Below are positions 12,190 to 23,169 of a DNA stretch of 64,000 nucleotides, one piece after another; the first letter of the stretch is position 1, and every line of letters starts with the position of its first letter. The position numbers and the translations under genes are program-made. Location: NCBI GenBank assembly GCA_012656075.1, contig JAAKBF010000382.1, positions 207,985 to 271,984 on the forward strand, written 5' to 3'. The DNA comes from Phytophthora hibernalis (Eukaryota; Oomycota; Peronosporomycetes; Peronosporales; Peronosporaceae). Under the pieces are notes generated by a model. The model made no database searches and was not told where the DNA came from. It saw only the letters and a program-made list of their open reading frames with translations.

Positions 12190-13500
12190 TGGGGATTGTA
12201 GCTAAGCTTACAGTAGTAACATTGTTCGATGCATGCATGATAGCAAGGATAGAACGCTTCGATGTGCAATTTTGGAGTCACTTCAACTTGAATTATTGTG
12301 CGAGATTAATCACAGCGATCGCATGTGCTAATACAGAGTTCCCGACCAAGTTGCACTGTATCGGATACCCTAAAAACAGTATCCAGAGTTCCCTGATAAA
12401 AGGGATGAGGTTGGATCGATAAATAATCCAAGGTTTGCTCACGAATTTATACTGTATGGCGCAAGAGGTTTGATACAAAGCGTACAACTTTACAAGGTGT
12501 ATTATAAATGAACTGTCATTACGGTTCTCCATTTGCCACGCACGACAAGATGGTGTGGACTTCACAGCGATGCGATATAACATATTATGTACGACAACAA
12601 GCCTAGAAAATGGAAAATTGTATAGATCGAAGGTTCAATAGTCCCCATCCGCGCTTTGCCTGCGCGCCCTTTGGTTCGCTTCGCTCGCGATATGGCCTTG
12701 TCAATATCACCTCCATCTAACTCGATTTCCGTAGGATTTTCCCCAGCCAATTATCTGGTACATGTATTAATAACGTTATAAGTATTTTAATAGCGTTACT
12801 TGTATTCCGGAATATGAAATGCCGTACGTGCCTTGCAGTTGCGACGTGAAGCAGCAAGCATTGATTCCCCAAGCGCGAGCGTGTGTATCGTCCACTTATT
12901 GCTGTGCGATCGCCGTTTCCTTGAAGCGATATCTCTATTATCGCATTTCTTCCATCCGATTTTCATCGCTTTCTCTAGATGTGTCGCGACCGACTACCGA
13001 AGAGAAACAAACTGCTGGAACCTACGTGCAAATCGTCAAGATGAAAGGTAAAACGCAGACTGCAAGGAGTACCCGATATAAAATTTAGTGATCGGTTGTG
13101 CCTTTTGCCATGGAGCGCTATGCAATTTTTCAGTCGCTACAATTCCTACTGTTCTCAAACATAGCTCCACCAGTGTCACCGCACCCAACGATGAAATTTT
13201 GATTAGGACGGCGCCGTCTCAGTGAAAGCTATTCACTCCCACGTCCAACGAACGCAGCACGAACAGCAACAGCTACATGTATGCTGGGACAAACAAAATA
13301 TTCGTTTTATTGGTTGAAGTATGCTGTCGTGAGGACAAATCGGCCACCGCCTACATGTAGCTTCACGACCAGCTGGAAAACCGAGCGTTTGCCGCTGCTA
13401 TCCGATGCTATCGATCTCCGGTCGCACAATCGCTACTGCATGGTGAGCTACGGGTTTACATGTTGGTGTTCGTTCGTATCGTATTCATCGGCTTGAACAA
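12190..13500. other. Spacer, nothing supportable
   Basis: No convincing gene. TACATGTA occurs at 12759, 13274 and 13352. A minus-strand frame ending near 12562 has a hydrophilic, Lys/Arg-rich start, but its first codon is TTG and no partner exon can be shown. Confidence 0.4.
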
Positions 13501-13527
13501 GTAACTTCAGGGCACTGCGTACTTGCC

Positions 13528-14400
13528 TTATTCCCACGAACGCTCGCTCTGCGCCGATAAACTGATCGCCATACAGTCGTGTTCCTCGTACGACCAGTCT
13601 TTCTCCTCGCGCTTGATGATTAAGTCGCCGTAGCTTGCCGCCGTCGTCAGCAGATGCAGTTTGTATCTCCTCCCAAACAACTGGACGCCGTACACGAGGC
13701 GCTGAGGTGCAGGGGGCACTTCTACCGTCTACCGGTTCGCCGCACCGCTGCGTTTTCCCAGCTGCGCACCGCTCATTCCTGAGACCGCCGGTGTCTTGTA
13801 TTGCTATTATATCTCCTTCGATGATCTCACGGCTGGTGTGATGGCGTACTTCGGCAGGTCGTCCTACTCCAGTGTACGATGGTGTCGGCGAAGATGCTAT
13901 TCTGAAAAGCTGCAAACTCCTTGAGCGTCTTGGGGAGCAGGAGAGTGGAGCCTCGGAGACGACCTCGCTGGCGGATTCTGCATCACGATCTGGGTAGGGT
14001 CCTTCACTACCTGCTCAAAGGTGGCGAGTAACTTGTCGAGCATCTTGCCCTGGTCGTCGCTTTGGTCCGAAGCACGGGGCTCCCTGCGACAGTGTGCCCC
14101 ATTGTGTCCGCAGTATTTCTACATGTATTATACTTGATGTCGAGCACAAAAGATCCGACTCGTTTTCGGGGGTCACGTACAGCCATCTTAACGTGGCCGG
14201 CTTCCATCAACTGCATTGCCACTGTAAGTTCCACAGAAGCCTTGTGTGCTTTCGAAATGGATGGTCGGTGTCAACAAATTCAGCAAGACACCGCCGTCCG
14301 CGAAAAGCATCGGTTGGGATGCAGCTTGTTTTCAGATTCGGTTGCTTTAGTAGCGAAGTAAACGATCAAATTCATCGTCGCCAAAGCTAAATGGAGTCAT
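13528..14400 (-). pseudogene. Eroded or mis-sequenced protein gene of unknown function
   Basis: A protein-like signal runs along the minus strand from an ATG at 14400 (MTPFSFGDDEFDRLLRY). It continues through pieces such as SDDQGKMLDKLLATFEQVVK, DDLPKYAITPAVRSSKEI and LVYGVQLFGRRYKLHLL, to a stop at 13528. The pieces lie in different frames with several stops between them. Their composition and the short gaps suggest one ancestral gene rather than chance. It diverges from the 14554 gene with about 150 bases between the starts, an arrangement that could share a promoter. I do not recognise the family. Confidence 0.35.
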
Positions 14401-14553
14401 CGGCCTAAAGTAGACTCAGAATTTTTGAGTTGCCGTTTTCACACAAATAGGCTTGCTCGTCTCGGAAGCGGGAGGGGCTAATACTTGACCAGTTAGTTGC
14501 CTTGCGTTCATGGCGGGCGGCTGAGTGGTTGACTGCCGTCGATTGTCTAGAGT

Positions 14554-16894
14554 ATGGACACAGCCTTACCGACCAAGACAGCCAAACAGTCGATTGCGGT
14601 GGTGCCTGCTATCGACGAGGCCAGCTTGGACGCGGAGGTTCCTTTTATCGACACCGACACAGCGGAACGCGCAGTAAGGTCTCCGGCTGATGATCCACGC
14701 TTAATATACGAGACCAACTTTTCATATGTTGTGCCTAGATCCCTCGAGATGCAAACGTCGTGGTTGTCCTTCACACGGCATTAAATGAGGCTGTTCACTT
14801 GCATGATCCGGTTGACCCTCACGAGGCAAACCGCATTGTACGTCTCCAGCATCGTCTTTTCAGTCATTAATTGTCGTGCTGACCAGCTTCTCCTTCTTGA
14901 CAGTTTGCGCATGCCGTGAAGGGGTTCACTGATCAAATGCTCTTGCCGATACTCACAAGCCAACAGAATGTGCTTGAAGGCGGTGCTCTCACCTTCCAAT
15001 GCGATACGGTGCCCGTTCTTTCATTGACTGATCGCCATGCGTCAACTCTAGCTCGCAGGAGAGTCAAAAGACGCAACCAAAGTTTCGCAACGGCAGTGAA
15101 AACGTCCATCTACGGAAACTACGCGTGGTCTCGCGCGTCGTCGCGCAGAGAATCTCGGTTTGGTGGCTCCCATTTCGGAGGATCTCGAGCCTCAGCATCA
15201 GTTCATGGAGTGTCGAAAATGCCTAAGATGTCGCTGATATTTGGCTTGGATAGTAATGCCGCGTCTCTGATGAGCGCATCGTGGATTGGGAGCCAACAAG
15301 TATCGATTGACATTGCCAACAACAACTCGTCTTGGCTGCAAGGCGGAGGTTCTACCAGAAGCCCATTGTCAGAAAGAGTAACCGCACGGATGGCGGTAGA
15401 CTTTGTCGAAGTGCAGCGACGAGCAGATATTGAACGTGACTTGAGCACACGTGAATCGCTGCGACGCTCAAACGATGAGATTCTCCGCAAGAGCGATTTA
15501 CGGCTGAAACTGCGCTCTCGGGCTGACCCAAACATTTCTCTTGAGAAGGAAGAGGCCATGATAGCGACGCTGGGAGCCAAAGGACAGCGCTCTCGTCTTC
15601 AGCAAAGTCGGCAAGGAACCCGAGGGAAAACACTTGGAACCCCACAAACCCCATTGTCACCGTTGAACGTTCAACGGAATGAATTTGATGGCGCAACGCT
15701 AGATAGCAACAAAACCACGACATTCCGGACTCAGGACTATGAAGGCCTCGCTTCCGACGTCGTATTTCTTGGCAAACACGGAGAATTGTTAGTCGGTGAG
15801 AACTGTTTCGTTGTTGAACAGAAATTACGGCAGGAACTGCTGCTCGATCTTCACACTGGAGGGGTGATTCAACCACGTATTCAGCTCGTTCAGACCCCAA
15901 AGCCAGAGGAAGAAATCATTTCACACGATAAATCTCCAGGTATTGTCCGTTCACCTCCACCTCGGTTGAGGCCACCGTGGGTTCCATTTTCTACGAAGCA
16001 GGAAATAGTATCGAGCGGCAACGATTTTGGAGACCAGATAGGTACTTTCGAGTCTACGCCGATCCTCGCGTTTGATCTGCAAGCGACACCTCTCTCCAAA
16101 GGTGTTGTATTGAAGCTGCCTGATGGCTTAGTTGCTCGGACTGCGGCCTCCATGAACCGAAATACTGGTCCCAGACATACGTTGAAGAAAACGCTTATAC
16201 CGGAGAGTGTACCGAATGCTACGCTTGAGAAAAAGCTCCGTGCCTTAACCAAGGCACCTGACCCAAGTAAACCCGCGCTAGCTGCATCTCAAAGTGACTC
16301 TGTTCTCCAAACACAGCAATCACAGTCCGCAGACACGCTAGACCCTTCTACTCCAAGCGTTCAATTCTCCAAAACGACTAACTCGACCGGTGGTGAGAGC
16401 CCTGTCCTACCAAAACATATCGTAAGTATCACTGCATGCTCGTAGTATCATCTCCGAACTGTGGTCTAACTCCTGGCTCAACTGTTACAGCACAACGGGG
16501 AAAAGCACCTCCAAAGTTTGAGAATACGGACCCCAGCTTGTCCGAATCGACTCTCTCGTAAAACTCCGTCGCGGTGCAGTGTGTACATGGATGACGACGA
16601 CGACAATGGCTGGGGTGTTGAAGGCACAGAAAACCTGTTTTCGCTTCACAAGGTTAGTAACCAAACGCCGTATGCAACCATCAAACAGCAATACTTACAT
16701 GTCGGATACCTTCACAGCTACACTCGTCGACAAGCAGCCTGCCACACATGAAGTACACACGGGAATTTTCCAAGCCACCACCGGGACGAATCCAGCTTCA
16801 TGGGAGCGTGGCGCAGGATGCCGACTGGAAGCTACCTACTTCGTCCCCATTTTTGCTTGCCACAAGCACATCAAGTGTCCAACACAAACGATGA
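14554..16894 (+). CDS. Four-exon gene, hypothetical protein of about 710 residues
   Basis: The ATG at 14554 opens exon 1 (14554-14837). Inferred introns are 14838-14903 (GTACGT...TTGACAG, 66 bases), 16422-16490 (GTAAGT...GTTACAG, 69) and 16653-16717 (GTTAGT...TTCACAG, 65). Exon 4 ends at TGA 16892-16894. Exon 1 needs one extra base near 14757 (CAAACG) to stay in frame into HTALNEAVHLHDPVDPHEAN. Exon 2 alone is over 500 codons open. The protein is hydrophilic, with Arg/Ser-rich patches, a charged probably helical segment (DFVEVQRRADIERDLSTRES) and a disordered C-terminus containing MDDDDDNGWG. There is no signal peptide or membrane segment. It converges on PIGU with 94 bases between the stops. 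I do not recognise it; a cytoskeletal or flagellar role is only a guess. Confidence 0.65.
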
Positions 16895-16988
16895 CATACC
16901 AGTACCTCACAAGCCATGTCACCTTTTCAGCTCGAAGCACTCCCATTCTGAACTACAAACGAGTTCGAGATTCACTACTGTTGAACGT

Positions 16989-18655
16989 CTAATCGCGCGC
17001 TTTAACTTCCTTGGTCTTCTCAAGCTCTTTCGCGCGGCTCGCCCGATACTTCTCCACTTCCTTATCACGTTTCATTGTGGCGCCTACGAACGCCGTAATG
17101 ATCTGGGAATTAAAGATTTGATACACCAAAGTCTGATTGTAGAAGAAGTTCGCGTTGCCAGATGCCGGGAACAGCCACAAGAACCACATCACTGGAAGCA
17201 TGCACGTTGCAACACCCAGTCCGATTACGTAGACAAATCGGTTTTCGATCGCTGTGAAACAAAGTGAAAACGTAAGCAGACTCAGACACAAATATTCCAT
17301 TTGTCAGAACGGCACACGTACTCATTATCGTCTTGGGGTGCAGTGCCAACATAGAGAGGAAGAATCCGAAATCCCCAAAGAGGGGTACGCCTGGAAAAGC
17401 GTGAAAATGCCGATCAGCGCACAGGCGTAGGCTTGAGGTCGGTGTCTAGAGTATTTCATTACAAGTGTTAGTGACGTTGATTTCACATAAGCACAATGCT
17501 AGACGTACGATAGGCGAAAGTAGATCGGAACGATGTAGATGACCGGGTGCAGGTGCATAATGAAGAGGAAGTACGGAATGAAGCGGTCGAAAACTTCCAT
17601 GAAGAAGTACCAGAAGATACCAATATTCGGCGTCAAATCCGAGTACTTCGCCACCCAGACGTACGTTTCCTTCATCAACAGCAAATTATTAACCATTAAC
17701 CCCCAGCATCGATCACATGTGTAAGCGACTCGTACCTTCAGGAACCCCCAGTCTCCGCTCAAACTGAACGACAAGTAAAGCAGCACAGCCAGCCAGACGG
17801 CGAACACCACCAAGCAGCGCACTACAAGAGACATCAACGACGGCTCCTTCCCACCCTTCTCACCACCACCAAGACTTGCAGTCTGTAAACCAAAACAAAT
17901 TTTAGCCACAACACATCTCCCAACGCCACCAGTACCACCTCACCTTGGCACTACGTAGCAGCAGCACAATCGGCACCATTAAAAGAACGGATACACCGAC
18001 AGGTACGTCCCCATGGCCACACACATCATAGACGCCGCAACAGCCCCTAAAATCACCATCTCATTAATACACAATGCAAAAACCACACCACAAACAAAAC
18101 TCTTTACCTTCCGACGCAAAGACCAAACTGTACAGCACCGCCAAGTGTGTAAATGACACTGTGGACATGGCTACACTCGACGCGAGCGAGTACGGGTTCA
18201 GCAGGGCAATGAAAGCTACCGTAGTTGATAAATTCTCGGGCTTAAATAACGGCGACACCGGTATTTTACTGAGCCAGATGTCCTTCCCGTTGAGTTTATC
18301 CTGTCGTCCTTCTTCCAGCTTTAAATTCTCTTCACACAGACGAGCAAAGCCCGCGGCAATGAGCAGATCCACAGAAACGAACACGGCGCATGTAATGAGG
18401 TACTGCAGAGCTTCTGGAACCAACTGTAGCGTCGGATACAACAGTGCGAAGAGCAGCGGAGACTGATGATACACGTCCCCTGAATAAGGCGAACCACTGG
18501 AACGGAAGAGGAAGGCGCCTTCCTGTAGGCGGCGTAAGGACGAGACGCACGTCGCCAGCTCCGGACGTAGAGAGCGTCGAGTGCACGGACGGCAGCCAGA
18601 GCAGGAGGCCGCGCACACAGGCGCCTAGGGGGAGGACGAGTGCGAGTCGCGTCAT
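16989..18655 (-). CDS. PIGU: GPI transamidase subunit PIG-U, six exons
   Basis: PIG-U is a multi-pass ER membrane subunit of the complex that attaches GPI anchors to proteins. Exons on the minus strand are 18655-18108, 18046-17944, 17882-17736, 17669-17509, 17445-17322 and 17251-16989; the introns are 61-70 bases, all GT-AG. Family marks are YSGDVYHQSPLLFALLYP in exon 1, SDLTPNIGIFWYFF in exon 4, and PVMWFLWLF with GNANFFY in exon 6. Most of the chain is hydrophobic, as expected for about nine membrane helices. The ATG at 18655 precedes MTRLALVLPLGACVRGLLLW. Three one-base gaps disrupt the frame: near 18562, in an A-run at 17981-17984 and in a G-run at 17382-17385 (plus-strand bases). The last two are homopolymers. 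In such a conserved gene these look more like sequencing errors than decay. Confidence 0.85.
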
Positions 18656-18659
18656 TTTT

Positions 18660-18704
18660 GGATTTGAATTTTGGATTTGAATTTTGGATTTGAATTTTGG
18701 ATTA
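18660..18704. repeat. 13-base tandem repeat in the PIGU 5' leader
   Basis: Three full copies and a partial fourth of GGATTTGAATTTT lie directly before the PIGU start codon, so they would be in its untranslated leader or promoter. Copy number could vary between isolates. Confidence 0.85.
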
Positions 18705-18916
18705 GGACCTGAATAACCTGTGGAAGATGTGGATGGGGAATATATCAAGTACGAGAGGGAGGGTGGAAATACTGGGTGAATGGGATTTATGGAAATGAAT
18801 ACTGGGGATTTATGGTATTTGCGATGAAAGTTTACTTTCAATAAACTGCGTGTGCGGTCCAGGTGAAGAACGTGTTCACCCCAGCCAAGGCCTTGTCTTG
18901 CTGGTGTGAAACATGA

Positions 18917-19183
18917 GGCCCTGGTTTCTCCGTCGGTGTCTGGGTCTCGGAATAAAAGAAGCGATGCTGATTGGCCGGTGGTTTATTCCCCGACGAGGCT
19001 TTTATTCCCACCCCCATGGGGGTGGGAATTAATTGAGGATTATATTCCGAGATAGATATAAAGTCGGAGAGGCAGTTGCCAGACCATCAAATCATGCAAA
19101 AACATGATGTATGAAGGTCTACAATCAATATACAATCTATATTTCCACAGCCCTGCCCAGACACCGACGGAGAAACCAGGGCC
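18917..19183. mobile_element. MITE with perfect 28-base terminal inverted repeats
   Basis: Terminal repeats 18917-18944 and 19156-19183 are exact complements, starting GGCCCTGGTTTCTCCGTCGG. TGA flanks both ends (18914-18916, 19184-19186), a 3-base target duplication as in PIF/Harbinger-like elements. The 267-base body has no coding capacity. Inside it, 19004-19029 is a perfect 26-base palindrome centred on CCCCATGGGG. The class is inferred from the duplication length only. Confidence 0.85.
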
Positions 19184-19539
19184 TGAGGTGTTGGCTGAAG
19201 TAAACGTACATTCGATCCTCTTGCTTACAATGTATTACTGAATGGGAATTACTACCAAGACTGTACCAAATACTGGGTACATTCAACATGAGCAGGCTTA
19301 CATGTTAATACCGAGCCAGATTTAGGAAAATGACGGAGTGGTGCTGCAACAGAATGAATTAATAGTTGTAGTATTTGGCAGCCTTTGAACTTTCGGTGCG
19401 TAACGATTTCGATCGCAAACTCAGCTTCGTCTACCGTCATGATGCCCAGCAAGCCACACAGTCATACGGCATTCTCATTGTCTAATGACACAGAATACTT
19501 TGTTTCCTGTTTAGGTGACGGTTTAAGGATTAGGGCGCC

Positions 19540-20013
19540 TCAACGGATAAACGCTGGTCCGTATTGATTCTTGTACAACTTCCAATAGGCGTCATACACG
19601 CGGTATTTTCTGCTGTTCACTGGCGCCCGGTCAATCTTGAGTTTGTCGTAGATTTCCTTAGGGGGACCTTGCGGCCAAGCCAACGGCCCATCCGGAACCC
19701 CCACCAAACGATCAAGGGACGTTCCTTGCCGTAAAACTTCAATTCCACGAGAATCTTACTGAAAACCTCCTTCAATCCCCTCTCTTCCTCGTCTTCCGTA
19801 TCCAATGCCACGTCTTCTTCGTCAAAGTTGTCGATAGAATCATTCTCTTCGTCAGTCGTGTCTCCACTCCTCAGGAGCCTACTGTCTCGGTTGTATGTGC
19901 CAGTAGCAAGCATAAGTGCCGAGGAATGTACCACGGATGCCTTGGTCTTGTCTGCCGAGACCCACCATGAGAGTGATCGCCGCCACAAGCAGCACAAAGA
20001 TCCCAAAACGCAT
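19540..20013 (-). CDS. RxLR-dEER effector-type secreted protein, frameshifted
   Basis: The ATG at 20013 starts a short signal peptide (MRFGIFVLLVAAITLMVG). The mature part continues in the next frame from ADKTKAS. It has an RLLR motif at about residues 46-49 (codons 19869-19880) and an acidic stretch ending in DEEER at about 75-79 (EER codons 19779-19787). This is the canonical order and spacing of oomycete RxLR effectors, which are secreted into host plant cells. The C-terminal effector region ends with an aromatic, Lys-rich helix (YDAYWKLYKNQYG) before the stop at 19540. Two shifts break the frame, one near 19960 just after the signal peptide and one in a C-run at 19698-19702. Total length would be about 157 residues. 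Its specific host target cannot be told from sequence. Confidence 0.75.
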
Positions 20014-20301
20014 GGGTACCCGGTCTTGATCAAGGTGCTGGTGGGCTTGAGCACTGGACAGGAAGTTCGACGATGAACTTCTTCGCGGCGACACAACCCA
20101 CACCACTCTCAACCCACCGCGTAATTTGCAGAAAGCATAATCTCTTACCAGCCAAAGAAAAATGTGACCCAGTTGCTCAAACTACATGTACCGGATACTT
20201 CAGTTTAATAAAGCAATCTGATACATCTACAGGACAGTTTCCCGAAACAATCATATCCATTTTAACCACGTTTACAGGGCAGATAACAAACTGCAGACGA
20301 T

Positions 20302-20344
20302 CGTATTATTCAGGAATCCTGAATCAGGATTCCTGAATAATACG
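20302..20344. repeat. Perfect 43-base palindrome
   Basis: Arms 20302-20322 and 20324-20344 are exact complements around one A (CGTATTATTCAGGAATCCTG and onward). No gene is nearby. It resembles the other short foldbacks at 4650, 35825 and 49898. Confidence 0.85.
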
Positions 20345-20742
20345 TAAGTTCCGGTAAAGGGAGAACCGTAATCAGCTATTTAGTGCGGAACTCTGTACAT
20401 GTAATGATTTACTCCACAGACGGATAAACATGTCCGCGTCTTTCCGACAGATAACATGTTTGCCGTTCTCGTCATTTCAACCAATTATATCACCGTAAAC
20501 ATACATTTTGGCCAATTACGATGCGTTAGGTAGGTTAAATATTCCGACACTTTCCGACATATATTTGTCGGCAGTAAATCGAAAATATGAATACTGTCTG
20601 AATACAAATTTCAAATGTATTAAATATTCGACAGATGTTTCTGCCTGTCGTACAATTAGGTGTAATCCTTATGTAGGAATACTGAAGAGGACAAGATTCT
20701 TGGTTATTAGTTCACACTTTACAAGAAGCATTCAAAGCAGTT

Positions 20743-21595
20743 GAGATGAGTCTGTCCGCGTTCGTTCCCACGAACACCCAAAATTCTCGTATCACGGCAG
20801 TTAGTATTTCAAGCGGATGCTGGAGATGGAGGACGTCATTATGGGGTGTTCGCATGGAAACGACGTGCCCACTGCACGCGCGGGCAGTGGCACTAGTGAT
20901 GCAAGATGCACCGTGCGCATCGCTGCTCAGCCAGCTCCCCAACCTTGTGGCGACCGAAGCTGCTTCACTCAATCCCGATGTCCCGCTCTTTCGACCTTCT
21001 GGCATGTGAGCCGGAGACTCTCCTGGTTGCCTTAATGGTTCCTGTCGCCCGAACCCTGCGACACCACCGACGCCGCTTCCTGTCAGCACACAGTCACGAG
21101 AACAAGAACAAGTTGGCAGCACCGCACCGCAGAAGAAGTCGAAGGCCGGCGATGCGAGCCGAGGTGAGGATGGAGTACAAGCGTACGTCAATAGGCTTCT
21201 CAAGCGCGTGGCAGAACCTGCAGGCGCCACGACGGACTTGACGTCTCACTCTTTCCGGCGCGGCGGGGCCCAACACGCGAACGGAGACGACCACCTTGCC
21301 GCTCAGTGGATCTTCGACCGTGGTGCGTGGGCCATGAGTAAAGTCAACAAAGGCTTTGCCTATGTCTTCAACACACCTCGGGAAGTCCGCAAGGTGGCTT
21401 GAGTGTTGAGTGGCAGGAAGGAAGATACGCTGCCTGTCGTTGTAGACGTTGGGAGGATGGACCATGCGACGTGTGAGCGGCTAGGACGCTGGCAAGAGCT
21501 CATGTTCAGTACATGCACGGGACTCAAGGAACACCGTCTCGACGTCAGTACGAAGGTTCTTGGCATACTTACCGCTTATGTGGAACGGTACTACC
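20743..21595 (+). pseudogene. Crypton-type tyrosine recombinase fragment, truncated by copia
   Basis: Plus-strand pieces carry tyrosine-recombinase marks. LTSHSFRRGGAQHAN holds the His-x-x-Arg catalytic motif. It is followed by a C-terminal part in two frames (FDRGAWAMSKVNKGFAYVFN, then DHATCERLGRWQELMFSTCTG, and LGILTAYVERYY). Upstream, a frame starting near 20743 (MSLSAFVPTNTQNSRITAVS) seems to be the same protein. The frame is cut at 21595 by the start of a copia LTR. Stops and shifts make it non-functional as read. Crypton elements use such recombinases for integration; no element ends were found. Confidence 0.6.
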
Positions 21596-21861
21596 TGTTA
21601 GAAATGGTGATTCGGGTTGCAGACTGAGCAGCAAGTTGCAGCAAAACGACAAGCTAAAAGGAGATTTGTACATTTTGAATGGCGGCTGCATCGCCATCTG
21701 CATTAATCTTGCCTGACAGAGAGAGTTGAAGTAGCAAACAAGTAGGCAGGAAAGACCTAGAGGGAGCAGCTAGCTAGCTGAGCTAATCGTTCAATCTCAC
21801 TCACTTCAACTTTTGCAATCAAGCCCACAAGCACTCTACACGGTCACGACACCTTCGTTCA
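21596..21861 (+). repeat. Copia 5' LTR
   Basis: It starts TGTTAGAAATGGTGATTCGG and ends TTCA just before the primer site, 266 bases. The first 53 bases recur in inverted orientation at 25085-25137, which fixes the LTR start. It cuts the Crypton recombinase frame. Confidence 0.75.
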
Positions 21862-21876
21862 GGTTATGAACCCAAC
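21862..21876 (+). other. Primer binding site, initiator-tRNA-Met half type
   Basis: GGTTATGAACCCAAC follows the LTR directly. It is close to the complement of the initiator tRNA-Met anticodon arm, the half-tRNA primer used by Drosophila copia. The gag ATG at 21866 lies inside it. Confidence 0.6.
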
Positions 21877-23169
21877 AACTGCCTTCGACGACAATGCCCG
21901 TGGGCATGCATCTCCTCGCAGTGAACCCGGTCGCGGAAGGGTCAGTTCCACCGAAGGAGGAGAAGAAGTCAAGTCGGTCATGGAGGAGTCGCCGGATAAG
22001 TACGTGCAGATCGTGGATCTGCTGAAGGGGGTTGACCAGCCGTATGGAGAGGCTAGTGGCTTCGCAGGCTTCACTAGCCCAAGAGCGGAGCGAAGCGTTC
22101 AAAGATGCACTCAGGGCGAGCGTATTTTGGGTCTTCACTGGGACTGGGAGATCAACGTGATGTAAGATGTATGAGGATTCAGTCACTCGAGCGTACACCA
22201 ACTCGTGGCTACGTACAGCCTCCTACATACTTCGGACATCATCAGCCGGACTACGACATGCGGTTGAAGCCGAGCCCGAATGTTCCCATGCCAGAGACTG
22301 CGCCACCGGCCATACAGCCGCCGAATATTCCGCCCGTACAGCCACCACATGGTCAGCAGCCTCAAGGCCAGCGCATTCCCGATGCTCGGCAACGTAACCT
22401 GAATATTAGACCCTTCGACGGCAAGGAGCTCTACCAAGGCCTTGGTAGTGGTTTCATACAGTGGGGGATCCGGTTCGAGCGCCAGATGAGGTATGCCGCG
22501 GTTGCAAGCAGGTTCGCGTGGAGTGAGGACGTCAAAGTAAATATGCTGGGCCATTATCTGTCCGGGGTGGCAGAGAGGTACTATAACCATCAGGTTGAGG
22601 GTTGGTGGGACGAGAGCCAAACGGTCGAACACGTAATGCAGCGAATGCTGCAGACGTTCAACGTCCGAATCACTCCGGAGCAGCGAATGAAGTTGTTCAC
22701 TTCTCCGAAGAATACAAAGCGTACGTGAACTGAACACTACCTATATTTGGTGACTGTGAGCGAGGCATGTGGCGGAGCCGACAACCTCGTCCTCGACAAC
22801 ATTGTGCGTTATGGTGCTCCCGATATGCGTGGGGTTATACTTTCGAGACTGAACCCCGCTCGAACGGACTATTTCAAGCAAGCCGAGGAGTTGGCGCAAT
22901 TCGCACTGTCTGCAGAGCGAGAGATGGCCAACACCAAACACATGGGCAAAGACATGGCTGCGTTCGTCCGTGAATCGAAGCCGAAACCGCGGAAGTGCTA
23001 CGTTTGCGGATCCGAACAACACCTCAAGGCTGCGTGTCCTGACCGACACGATACTGGCGGAAAACGAGTCGTGGTCTACACACTCGTAGTGTTAGATACA
23101 GCATTAATTGCGGCGGATGGTGGTGACTGCGGCGACCACTGGATTCTGGATCCAGCCGACACCTCGTGA
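21866..23169 (+). pseudogene. Copia gag, with CCHC zinc knuckle
   Basis: The frame opens at 21866 (MNPTTAFDDNARG), inside the primer site. It continues in a second frame from about 22170 to 22728 with a Pro/Gln-rich segment and a capsid-like part (IRPFDGKELYQGLGSGFIQW, LGHYLSGVAERYYNHQV). It resumes after a short gap to 23169. The knuckle CYVCGSEQHLKAAC at 22996-23037 fits C-x2-C-x4-H-x4-C. The end, HWILDPADTS, corresponds to the protease Asp region (normally WxLDSGA), here altered and followed by a stop. Gag coats the RNA in virus-like particles. At least two frame changes make this copy defective. Confidence 0.75.

Noticed and set aside
12562..12750. Minus frame beginning AGENPTEIELDGGDIDKAI, possible first exon of an RNA-export-type protein
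   Set aside because: The first codon is TTG, no donor site or second exon was found, and the similarity is too weak to name.
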